Assembly: GCA_032158125.1 (NCBI GenBank)
Contig: JASKOT010000020.1
Coordinates: forward strand, 264,652-328,651
Source: Papiliotrema nemorosa
Taxonomy: Eukaryota > Basidiomycota > Tremellomycetes > Tremellales > Rhynchogastremaceae
DNA length: 64,000 nt
Reading direction: 5' to 3'
The notes beneath the pieces were generated by a model. The model saw nothing but the letters and a program-made list of their open reading frames with translations, was not told where the DNA came from and searched no databases. Position numbers and translations under genes: made by a program. Positions 27,083 to 37,546 of this stretch are shown here, one piece after another (positions within the stretch are counted from its first letter, which is position 1; each line of letters begins with the position of its first letter).

Positions 27083-28137
27083 ATGAGCTTTCTATCTCTT
27101 GCTGATGACACACTAACTGTCGGATCTCTACCTTTGCCTCTTGTCAAGTCACTCGTCCTAGGGGACATCACGCAATTCTCAGGTCAGTTTCTCTCGGCTC
27201 GTAGTGCCTCGTGTTGGAAATCAGCTGATCTTCCAGAGGCACATCCCACTATTAACTCTGTCACTGACAAACATTGGGCCGTCTTCAAAAACCGATTCAA
27301 TACAAAATCTTTTGCTGAACTCTCGGGAGGCACGAGTGATGCTTTCAAGCTGCGATGTTCGGCTATCACCGATGATCAGGAGACGGCACTTGCTGAGACT
27401 CGCAAGCTGGTTCGAGGCCTATTGTCTCAGAGCGTGGGATTGAGTAGTAAGGCTCACGAAAACCTCGAGGCGGAAGAAGACATTGAGGTTGCAAAGGAGA
27501 GTATTCGAGAAGTCCTCGCCAAAGCTGCTTCTACCGAGTCAGACAAGTTCTGGGGAGACCATCTCGCCGATGCTCGATTCGGGTTACACGCAATCCATCC
27601 TGGGCCGGAAGCAAACGACCACATCAAGCAATTATTTGGATCCTACATTCGTGCATCTCCGGGACTTCGTGCGTACTTTTGCTCTGATCCAATCGGCCTC
27701 CGCACTCACGGTATGCAGTCTTGCAGAGTTTGAATGCGAATACCACCGGAGTCACGTCGCAAATCTCGCAATATGTGACCGAATCTGGCAAAGATGAGGT
27801 TTTATGGTCCATGCTGCGCGGCAACTGGGCAGAATCTGTCCGAGACACATTGAAGACTGAGCTTGGCGTGGATCTCAGAGCCATGTCTTCAGACGCAGCC
27901 CTTGCAGTTCTACAAAGCGAAGAGGGAATCAAAGCGGCACACTGGGCGAGCGGTGCAGTGATCAGCGCTGCAACGAGCTTCGCCAAGCTAGCGGAAAATC
28001 AATCCGAGGGCCTCTCGCCTGATGCACCTAAAACAGGTCTGGACATGCTACTAGCCAAAGTGAGCGAGGTCGAATCCCTGGTGGCGCAAGGCAAGCTCAA
28101 ATCTTACAAGAACGCGAAGGATTCGAGTTCTGCTTGA
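27083..28137 (+). CDS. Orphan tandem family, paralogue A (316 aa)
   Basis: I do not recognise this family. Three exons (27083-27182, 27237-27668, 27719-28137) make 316 residues beginning MSFLSLADDT. Both introns are phase 1. The N-terminal part has a W-x-x-F/Y-x-N/R-R-F-N motif (HWAVFKNRFN), the middle has FWGDHL, and the last exon holds the best conserved block: an LxGNWAESVRDTLK-like stretch, then ELGVDLRAMS, AVLQSEEGIKAAHWA and a terminal KLKSY. It is mainly helical-looking, soluble, with no signal peptide or membrane segment. It is the first of three tandem copies on the same strand. The ATG chosen matches the MSxxSLA start of the other two copies. The role is unknown. Confidence 0.75.
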
Positions 28138-28811
28138 GCGTGTCTTGGTCTGACCACTGAGAATAGGGTGAGAGTCAAGAGTTGGAGGGGTGTTTCAGTA
28201 TGACTTACATGATGTTTACGAAGTACTGTTGACGAGCGATGCGATCTGGTGGAAAATTTGACCACCTCGTCGTCTCTGAGGCATTCATTGTTGCACATAG
28301 GGAGCCGTCAGCTTTTCAGCGAAGTATGATAGCATTTCGCTTATCTCGCAGCTGACTTTCCGATCAGAACACCTCACAAGGAGCAGTCTGTACTCCACTT
28401 AAAACCAGCGCAAGGGGCGGAGGCGGAAGTCCTTTCGACCTCTGGTTGAGATCGCGCCGAGCCGTGACTCATGTCCGGTTTTCCCTCCCCGTACTCACCG
28501 CAGAATCACATGGGCCCATGATCTTTTGGCGCGGGAAACCCCACGGCTTTCACTCTGCAAACTTCCCTGCCGGTGACATGCATTCCATGAAAGGTGGGAG
28601 ACTGGTACATCCCTTGATACGCATCCCTTACGTCTTCTCGAATATGGTCTACACGGCCAGCCCACCGCTCTTGCCCCTCACAATCCCTCGATCGTTTTAT
28701 ATAAGCATCCCCTCCCCCCCTTCTGCTCGATCATATCCTCCTTAACCAATCTTCCACCCTATCTCAAACTTATACACTGACCAATATCGAGCTACTCAGT
28801 CGACCAGTACA
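28138..28811. other. Intergenic region, promoter of orphan paralogue B
   Basis: 674 bases. A TATATAA box lies at 28698-28704, about 110 bases before the ATG, followed by a C-rich CCCCT-containing tract (28709-28721). Upstream of that I see no coding frame or RNA gene. Confidence 0.5.
28698..28704 (+). promoter_or_regulatory. TATA box of orphan paralogue B
   Basis: TATATAA about 108 bases upstream of the ATG at 28812, followed by a pyrimidine-rich leader, the normal arrangement for a strongly regulated fungal gene. Confidence 0.5.
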
Positions 28812-29865
28812 ATGAGTTTGCTCTCCCTCGCCAATGACCTTCCTGAAACTAAACAGGAGTTTGACCTCAGCTCCTTGAGTGCGGCCTTCGTCAAGGCTCT
28901 CATTTTACGTGACGATGCGGATGGCAAGGGTATGTCCTACCCTTACCAATCAACGGATCCGATACGCTCTGCATACAGAGTTGGTGACTGCCCAGATGAG
29001 AGCGGGTCTGTGGACAATATCACCGATTCTCAGTGGGCCTTGTACACGAGAAAATTCAATGCCCAAACACAGTCGCTTCTACAGAACAGCGGACATCCCA
29101 CCACCGCCTCGAGAGCGCTCACGGTACCTCAAGTGGACGCTTTGGCAGGCTCGCGAAGCCGCGGCCGTCGTATCTTGTCTCAGAACTCCAACTTTGAGAG
29201 GGTGGAGAGCGAGGATGAGGCTAAAATGAGGATACGCAAGGCTTGGGATCTCTTTACTGACCCCGCGCAGGATTTCTGGATCGAGCATCAAAGAGCTGCA
29301 CTGGCCGACGGCAAGGACGTGTTGACCGAATTGAGCGATCTGCGACACATGCAATCGATCTTCGACTCATTCACTCGAGTCGACGCAGAAGCTTGTGAGT
29401 TCCTCATACACTTGATTGATCGTGCGACGATTCCTGACCAGTCAAGTCGAAAGATGCCTGATACAATCGAAGCATACAGACCCAACGTCTGTTGCTTCCC
29501 TGACACCCAGGGATATCTCAACTCTGATAATTTGGAACAGAGTCCGAGATATCTGGGCGGCTTCACTGAGAAGCGACCTCAGAGCGTCGCTTGGAATTGA
29601 TATCCGTACGCTTTCCCAGGATCAAAGAATCGCAGTGCTCAAAAGCCTGGAAGGAGTCCGAGCGGCTCACTATTCGTGCGGCTCTGCCCTCCCTACTGTG
29701 GTGGATGTGGCCAAGCTCGTCAGAAGTCGATCGACATCTTCCAACGAGGGCTCTGACCTGCCCATGTCCACCTCAGCAATGGTCGAGGCGAAATTCGCTG
29801 AAATGGAGGAACTGACAGTCGCAGGCAAGCTCTCGAGCTATGTTCAGCAGACGCTCTCTGTATGA
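28812..29865 (+). CDS. Orphan tandem family, paralogue B (311 aa)
   Basis: Second copy of the unrecognised family. Exons 28812-28929, 28996-29394 and 29447-29865 give 311 residues starting MSLLSLANDL. Shared landmarks are DSQWALYTRKFNA, DFWIEHQ, the FERCL start of exon 3, then SLRSDLRASLGIDI, AVLKSLEGVRAAH and the ending GKLSSY. The third-exon acceptor is placed at 29446 because it restores the FE(R/Q)C frame seen in copy C; using the nearer AG at 29440 leads to a stop within six codons. Exon 3 is 419 nt, as in copy A, and exon 2 is 399 nt, as in copy C. No known domain, signal peptide or membrane segment is visible. Confidence 0.75.
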
Positions 29866-30388
29866 TTCCGCATAGCAAGGGCGAAGAGATGTTGGCATCG
29901 TGGTGGTGGTACATACCCACGAGATGTTCATAGCCAACGTCTTGTAGCTTGGTGATGTAATCTGGTACAGTACTCGTAGAGACTCATCAACAGGAGTGGC
30001 GAATATCCTGTAGTTGTGTCCTTGGTGAGGATCCGGCAATGATCCTCGCTACACTATCTTTTCAGGAAAGAGCTTTGTGGCGCTGATGTGTGACCTTCCC
30101 TTCATCTGACACAACGCGGCGAGCCTTGTCATTGAGATTCCCCCCCTCTCTTTTCCCTCGCCCGAAGCAGCAGGTAGGCGAGACGAAACGCTACTGTCCC
30201 TCAGGGAGTGAAAGTTGTCACAGTCGCCTCCTTTTACATCAAATCTGTCGACTGATGCTCTGTGCTCCATCTTCTGGGCCATGCATACATATAATACTCG
30301 ACCTCATTGGCCACTTCCTCCTCCCATCACTCGAATTCTTCCTCTTTCATATAGCCTTTGACTTCAAATCGCTATCTTGCACATCATC
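29866..30388. other. Intergenic region, promoter of orphan paralogue C
   Basis: 523 bases with a C-rich CCCCCCT tract at 30140-30147 and a TATAATA element at 30290-30296, about 95 bases before the next ATG. No coding frame is supported. Confidence 0.5.
30290..30296 (+). promoter_or_regulatory. TATA-like box of orphan paralogue C
   Basis: TATAATA within an AT-rich stretch about 95 bases upstream of the ATG at 30389, followed by CT-rich leader. Position parallels the box before paralogue B. Confidence 0.4.
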
Positions 30389-31389
30389 ATGAGCTACTTT
30401 TCTCTCGCCGATGCGACCGCCAACATTTGCGCCCTGCATGAAGACACGGTGAAAACCCTCGTCTTGGGGGATCACGAGTCCCGGAAAGGTTTGTGAACTC
30501 TGTGTGGTGCTGAATTGCTTATGATCAAACAGATGTTGAAGGCGGAATCTCCGATAGGCAGTGGAGAGTATACTCCAACAGATTCAATGCGAACACCGCA
30601 TCGGAACTCCCGGACCCAAAGGATCGGATCATCACCTCGGACAAGCTCACCGATGCACAATCTTCTGCCCTTGCCCAATCCCGCCAGAAAGTCAGATGCC
30701 TGATTTCAAACAACTCCTCGATACAGTTCGAAGAGGAAGAGGATGACAAGTCGCAAGCACAATTACTCGAGACTTGGAAGCTCATCCCTGATCCGTTGAA
30801 GGACTTTTGGGAAAAGCATCTTACCAGTGCCCTTGTAAAGGACGAAATGTACAGGCCCAAGCCCACTATGGACATGTTCAACCATCTCAAGACCGTTCTC
30901 AAGTCGTTTACCCACCAAGATCCCGAAAACTGTACGTATCACATTCATGATAATCTTCAGCTGCCGCCGTCACTGATGGCATCAGTCGAGCAATGTATGC
31001 GCGACTCATTGAGACAACACTCAACCACACTGGTCTTGTCCCGAGACTCGCAGATTTTAGCGTTCTGGGACATCACCGAATCTACCTGGGCAGAGACACT
31101 TCGAGGGGAGCTCAAAACTTCTCTCGGGGTCGAGCTCGGGAATTTGCCTCATGACCAGCAGATTGCCGTCTTAAAAAGCTATGAAGGGGTTGAAGCTGCA
31201 CAATTTGCCAATAGCGTTGCTCTGCTTCGTACAGTGGACTTTGCGAAGCTTGCCGAGCGCTATCACAAGACTGCAAGCGACGGGTCTGTGCCACCGAAAT
31301 CCGCCTTGAGGATGCTCAAGGCCAAATTGGCCGAAGTCGAGCGCTTGAGATCGGAGGGCACGCTCTCGAGCTATGTACCCACACTCTGA
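30389..31389 (+). CDS. Orphan tandem family, paralogue C (300 aa)
   Basis: Third copy of the unrecognised family. Exons 30389-30488, 30533-30931 and 30986-31389 give 300 residues starting MSYFSLADAT. Shared landmarks are ISDRQWRVYSNRFNA, DFWEKHL, FEQCM at the start of exon 3, WAETLRGELKTSLGVEL, AVLKSYEGVEAAQFA, DFAKLAERY and the ending GTLSSYVPTL. Exon 1 is 100 nt as in copy A and exon 2 is 399 nt as in copy B. An EEEEDD stretch follows the first third. The copies differ at many positions while keeping frame and architecture, so they look like functional, diverged duplicates rather than recent or dead ones. Function unknown. Confidence 0.75.
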
Positions 31390-31806
31390 GTGATCTTCTG
31401 AAGGGACATAGTCGCCTTGTATATAAGGTTGATGCTGACACACGAGACAGTAACTGCGATTTTTACGCCATGAATCTGGTGAAAACTTGCTTCGCTGCTT
31501 GCAGGTGAACTCATCTCTGCGTGCGTTCGGCCACGAGTGACACACACACTGAGATGTACACACACTGATGAGACGCATGGATGTAGCAGTCCTCGGGGAT
31601 ATCTACCTGCACTTGCGGCAAGACAGCAGAGATACGGCGGAGTGATTTTACCTACGAGATCCACCCATGAAACTGTGAAGGAGCACCGTGCATCAGACGC
31701 GACTCGCTCCTACCCCATCGAGATGACTACAAAGAGCATCGAGATTGACCACTGACATCTCATCTTCGCCCATTTGACAGTCGACATCTTGCAGCGACCG
31801 GAAAGG
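31390..31806. other. Intergenic region after the orphan cluster
   Basis: 417 bases of 3' flank and promoter. A possible leader-intron end (CTGACATCTC to TTGACAG) lies at 31752-31780. No protein-like frame is evident. Confidence 0.4.
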
Positions 31807-33605
31807 ATGGCCGCTCCTATCGAATTCTTCTCCACCCGACCGGTGCCCAAAGCGCTATACGAGTCGGCCTCCCTCCTCGTTCACAATTGCCCTCACGATG
31901 ACTGGGCATCCAACCTAGCCTGGCTTCGACACATCATCACCAAGAATAGCATGATCCTTCTACCCCGGAATACGGCGGACGGCTATTCGACTGGAGTCGT
32001 CTGCAGTATGTCCGAGATGAGACACGTCGATATTCCATCACTGTCCGATTCAACCATCACGAGTATGCCACGGGAAAAGCCGATCATAGGATCTTGAGGA
32101 TGGTCAAGGATCACTTGAACAAGCACCAAGTGGAGACGACATGGTATCAGCCTGTAACGAGGGTCTCGGTCGACTTTGGTACTGAAGATCCACTCATTGA
32201 TCTGGCTGCAACTGGTCCGAATGAATCCAAGGAGGTTCACAAACTCGTCAGACAACTTCTCGCTCCGGTGTCTACTCGCCTTGTAGTCGTCGAACCCGTA
32301 GTGTTAAGGGCCGCTTACCAGTTCACCACGGACCCCGCGAAGAAGGAGAAGTGGCGTGTGCATATCAACAGTGTGTCCGTGAAGTGCCCTTCTCCCTCTG
32401 TCGCAGCTCGGATCGTCTCACTGGACCCCATCACATCCCATGCGCCCTACAAAATCACCTTCAAACTCCATCCCGAAAACATACACGTGGATTCCTGCTG
32501 CACTGTAGCGATAAGGATCACCAAAGGATACGACCTCTTGCTACCGCTCATAGAGCCTTTTTGCTATCTCGTCAGCATGATCTTCTATACCGTCATCGAC
32601 GGCAAGCACACTTTTACCCAGCCCGTCAAATCCTCATTCGATGAACACGTCTATCTCGTCACAGCGTCCAACATCTACCTCGCTTACTTCCTCACTCAAC
32701 TCCCGTACTTCCATCAAAGTCGGTTCTACTTTGCGTCTGTGGTCGGATGCAGCGGTGATTTCATTCCCAATGCTCGGCAGTCCCGTCTACTCGACGTGCT
32801 GAAAACCCATGTCGAAGCAATGGTCGATGCCCGAAAGAAAGGTGACAATCTAGGCATAGCAAACGCAAGACGACCAGCTGTGGAAGTTCTCAAGAAACTG
32901 GCTACTACCGCCGAACTTTTCAAGATCGGAGAACCGAAATTGACCGAAGCTACCGGTCGTTTGGAGCGAGTCCAGAGGGATTTAAAGAGAATGATGAGCT
33001 GTGAGACGGATATGAACCTTGAAACGATCACTTCGGCCTGTACGAGGTTGCAGAAGTCGATGGCGGAGTTGAGAGACGCAGAGATTGCGTTGGCACGGGT
33101 TGAAAAGTGGTATCGGGACACCGGGGAGAATGACCAGAAGAAGGATGAGGAGGAAGGCGAGAGCGAGGACGAGGTCGAACACGAGGAAGGAAGCGAGACG
33201 GGCATCGAAGCAGGACTAACCTTTGGCACGGCTGCGCAGGTCATTGTTCAGTCGATCCAGGACACGACGGCTGTCTTGCAATATCCCGCCCTCACCTCGC
33301 AACCTGCCCGGAGCCAGGCTCAGGCAGAAACTACAGCTTCCCGCGTTGCTGCTCCAGCAATCAAGCTCGTCCCCGCCAAGAGAGACGCTCCGGATGAGGA
33401 CGATGATGAGACAGCGCCGCTTCGGCCATATAAACAGCCCATGATGGCTGATATCACGGTGACAGCACAGCCAATCAACGGAGTGACACTATCTATTGCT
33501 CGAGCTCCTCTTCACCCAGTGACTTCGCAGCGCGCCGTGCCTGTCGAATACATGGAGAGTCTACTGAAGGCGCATAGCAAGGAGGTCGGAGCTGAGCTTG
33601 CGTGA
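31807..33605 (+). CDS. Unidentified protein with coiled-coil and acidic tail; 5' frame uncertain
   Basis: A long frame from about 31950 to 33605 encodes roughly 550 residues that I do not recognise. It starts STPEYGGRLFDWSRLQYVRD, continues through several beta-rich segments, then helical heptad-like sequence (about 32790-33100), a strongly acidic stretch (KDEEEGESEDEVEHEEG) and an Ala/Gln-rich tail with a basic-acidic KRDAPDEDDDE motif. The only good ATG (31807, MAAPIEFFSTRP) is in another frame. An intron at 31879-31949 (GTTCAC donor, AATAG acceptor) would join the two, but the donor is poor, so a frameshift or another upstream exon is possible. It directly follows the orphan triplet and points the same way. 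No nuclease, helicase or membrane signature is seen. Confidence 0.55.
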
Positions 33606-33812
33606 TCTGGCTGGAGAACTTGACTTGAGTCTGGATGTTGAACGGGGAGCGGGGAGGAGCAGCAATGAGATCCGATACAACTGTATTAGTTACGATCAGC
33701 TGTCAGTAGTGGATGACCAGGGACTTTTCGACCCTTCGATATGCACGATATCACGCGTCAAGGCCTGCTCATTCTCTATTCTCGTATATACTGCACTGCA
33801 GGTCGCTGAACC

Positions 33813-36709
33813 CTACCATTGTCGGTAGCCACCTTGGTTGTTCCATTGATTCTGAGGGGGTGGAGGTCCCCACTGGCCTTGAGGTGGTGGTGGAGGTCCA
33901 CCCTGATATCCCTGATATCCCTGGTCAAAACCTTGTGGTTGCTGGGGATATGCGCCCTGATCGTAGCCCTGTTGAGCATATCCTCCCTGGTTCTGGTATT
34001 GTGGCTGACCATACTGATCTTGCTGACCACCATACTGGTTACCTCCGTATCCACCAGGAGGACCCTGGTTATAACCCTGTTGCTGCTGGTGATGATGTCG
34101 ACCCGGGTAGTCATCGCCTGATGGTGGACCCTGGTATCCGCCGTACTGCTGCTGATGAGGGGCATCGTATGGAGGATGCGAAGGGGGAGCATAACCTGAT
34201 TGGCCGCCTTGCTCAAAAGGTGCGAGACTCGGAGGGACGTCGTTGGGTGCGGAGGAGTTGATGTCTCGCCAGGCGTGTTGTCCACCCGAGCCGAAACCCT
34301 GGTCCCATGGCTACCTCGGTCAGCATGAACCGAGCTTAATCTCTTGAATGAGCGACTTGCCTTCTTGCCCGATAGCAAGTCTTGCCCAGCGTTCAGAATG
34401 TTTGAACCAGGCTATATGTCAGCGGTTTGAATCTGACTGAAGAGTGATGACTTGCAACATGCACGTTGTGCTGAGCAAGCACCTGTTGCAGACCTCCTTC
34501 CGGAAGCATCTGGTTGTGGACGTGCCCTGAAGTATCCGAAGTGTCACCAATTCGCTTGTTCTTGTGATTCTTGACGCTATCGGCGGTAAGCCGGTTGAGA
34601 ATTTCCTGCTTGTCTCGACCGGTACCATCGATCCATGCTTTGACCTTGTCAATCATCATTCGCTGGATCTGCGCTGAACAGTCAGCAGTCTGCGTGATTG
34701 GGGTTGATTGGGGCTGGACTCACATCGACCATCATGGAAATCAGGGTGGAACAGACACTGCAGAATGTCTTCGGTGACATGCTGGGTCGGGATGCTGGTG
34801 TCGTCCCAGGCCTTGACCACAGAGTTGACGGCGTACTCTACCACTGTCTGAGCCACCTTTCCGGCGGGCTCGTTGAGTAGGAGGGCGAAATGATCCTTGG
34901 AAAGGAAGGAGTGGGTAGGATCAGAAGCATTCCAGTCGTTCCAGACCTCATATTGGTCGTGCGAGTCGATGACTGCTTGGGAAGAAACTCCCAGAGCTTC
35001 CGTGGCGGTACCCAGTAGAGGCTTAACAAACGGCTCAAGAGTGGTGATAACGAAGACCGAGATGGAGTTGGTGATCTTCTCGACGAGGCCGGACAGACCT
35101 GGGATCCTGTCGATAGTCACCTGGCATTTCAGCAGGCAGTTACCCATACAACAGCCTCATTCTGTACCTCAATCTTCTTCATGACCGAGTCTCGAAAGCT
35201 CAGAATCTTCCAGATGGTGGCATGAAGCTCTTGGGGCGACATCTGGGACGGATCGGTACCTGCGCCAGCCCGAATGTTGTTAATGTCATCCATATCTCGG
35301 CTCAGATCGCCTCCGGCTCCACCAGGCAGATCGAAGAACAGCTGTCGAAGCGTGTTGGACGAGTTGGCCTGCCCTTCAGAGGTTGATCGCGCGTTGGCCA
35401 TGGTTCGGGAAAGGTCTGACACAGAAGCCTAGGGATGTCAGCAGCGAGTCCAAGCGCGATTCAAAGCACTCGCCTCGCTCAAATGATCCGTCGCTTCGCC
35501 CATCAAAGAGTGGATGAAATCTGCTCCGCCAAAGGTACCGGTCACGATGGGGTGAACGGATTTACCCCCGGGCGCTTGAATCTTGACGTTTTGACCGACG
35601 TGCGGGAACACGTTGTGGTATCCTAGAGAGATGAGGACGAGCTCGCAGAAATTGCTGTGCGCAGAGAAGTCTTCCCTGAGGAAGTGAGTTCTGATCGATA
35701 GAGGAACTCACAAGGTGTGGAGAGCTCGACCGAGAAGTTGAAACGCTTGATATTGGTCATCCTTGTTGCCGTTAGACTTGTATAATCGCCCATAGTGGAT
35801 GCACTCTTCGAGTGTGCGTCGGACAAGGGCTTTCGAGGTGTCCCAGTGGCGTCCCTCTACACTATCAGCAGTCTTCTAAGCCTACTGATGCCTTACCGTT
35901 CGCGATGTAGTTCTTCATACCGGTTCTGCGTGTTAACATTCACGTCTCACGAGTTGGTTGCCGACTCACTGAGGATCGATCTCTAATTCCTGAGGATCAA
36001 CGGGACCTCGAAGACCGGGATGATACTGTCTGGCGTCCTCGCCATCGGCGTATCCTTTGGGGTTGTCGATGTGCTCGGTGGGGAGATAGCAGGCAAGTCG
36101 CTCTGGCGTGACCTCGAACTCTTCGGTCACGTAGCTGCTAATCAGTTCATATGCCACAGGTGTGTAGCTCACCCGTGAGCAAGGAATCCCCTATACTATC
36201 AGCTACATGGAGGAGGAGAAACGAGAGACTTACAGTACCATCACGACATTGATGATGGTCTGGAGGTTCGTCTTCTTCAGTGCTCCAACATCAACTGCCT
36301 GCCTAGTCAGTCATTGCACGATCGTATAGAGTCGTCTATGGCTGACCTGACTATAGTCTCTGAGCCTGTAGCTATTAGTTTCTGCCTCTCGCACCGCCTC
36401 GACACTCACCAGTTTCCAAAGTACACTCGCTTGACATCCAGAGGGGTGAACTTGCTACCACGAGACAGGAAGCCTCCTCCGGCAGCTTTGAACAAGGTGG
36501 CGATGATGTCCTCAATATCACCATGACGGTATGCCTTGTCCTCGAGATACGAGTATGAGGGAATGTTGCCTGATCATCAGCTGCATGTCCGGGAAAGGGG
36601 AAGGGTTGGGTGATGGGAGCGGGAACCGACCTGCTCCAAATGCTGCGACTCGAGGAGCGAATGAGAGGGCGACGAGAGCCACGAGAAGGAATACGAATGC
36701 CTTGCCCAT
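33813..36709 (-). CDS. hetC: Het-C heterokaryon-incompatibility-type protein
   Basis: Starts at 36709 with signal peptide MGKAFVFLLVALVALSFA and AFGAGN just after it, the mature Het-C N-terminus. SKFTPLDVKRVYFGNWLRDY (about 36400), GFLAHG, ATEEFEVTPERLACYLPTEH, HPGLRGPVD and GRALHTLEDFSAHSNFCEL (about 35700) are the hallmark blocks of the family; the last contains a histidine-rich phospholipase-like pattern. After a long helical region the C-terminus is Gly/Pro/Gln/Tyr-rich (33830-34250) and ends GGYRQW before TAG at 33813-33815. In Neurospora alleles of het-c control vegetative incompatibility, but the gene is widespread and its normal cell role is not settled. Many short introns interrupt it. 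It is divergent from the Num1-like gene. Confidence 0.9.
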
Positions 36710-37546
36710 GATTATTATGTGTGGTATCGATGGGTATGAGTATGAGAGATTAGGGGGGAATAAATGGCCATGCAAGATATATAGCCACCTCACCACCACC
36801 TGCACCGCAACCCGCTATGGAGGGCGATGAAATAGCACCCTGGAGCCCCACAGAATGCTTGGCGCGTCATTATCAGACCCAAGAAGTCACGTGGCACAAC
36901 TTATACAATCCACCCGTTTGGAAGATGGGTGGCAAAACCGAGCTCCTGGTGGCAACCCCTCTACGCGTCGCGAGTCGGTGGCAAAAATCAAGGCAGATGG
37001 TTTTTTGATTCCGCGCGCTCTCGAAAGTCAACAACAACACCTGAAGCAAACGTCGAGGCGCGTGTTTCAACCCTTGTACTCTGACAGTTTCAGCGATCGA
37101 CTTGGTCTATTCTAGCTCGACTCGACTGCTCCAAGGGTCCTCCTCAGCTGCTTGAGAGTCCTCAGCGTAGTTTCCATCCATCTTTGAGCTAGGTGAGCCT
37201 CGTCCTCCATCTCCGTCCCTCCCCATCAAAGTCCCAACACAGTACCCGGGTCTTTGCCTCGCATTGACCTCGTGTGAGGTTCGACCTTGATATGCGACCT
37301 CCTTCTCCGATCTTGCGGAGATCTCTGACATGATAGAGGGCTATTGAGGTAGGACTATCGAGGCTGCTCAATATCGCATGCATTGATCGGTGCAAGACAG
37401 TCATTCAGCAAGCGGTGAGTCTTGCTTGTGGTTGTTGATCACTGATGGACAGACGACAGCCAGTCGACGCATCTTTCGACCCTCAGTGACTTGCTTGATC
37501 GATACTCTACTCCGTTCCGTCATCAGATTCCACATCACGGTCCACT
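36710..37546. other. Divergent promoter region between hetC and the NUM1-like gene
   Basis: 837 bases separating two starts. The hetC side has an AT-rich TATATAGCC-like stretch (36774-36785) and the other side a CT-rich leader after 37440. Open frames present are short and unlike proteins. Confidence 0.5.
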
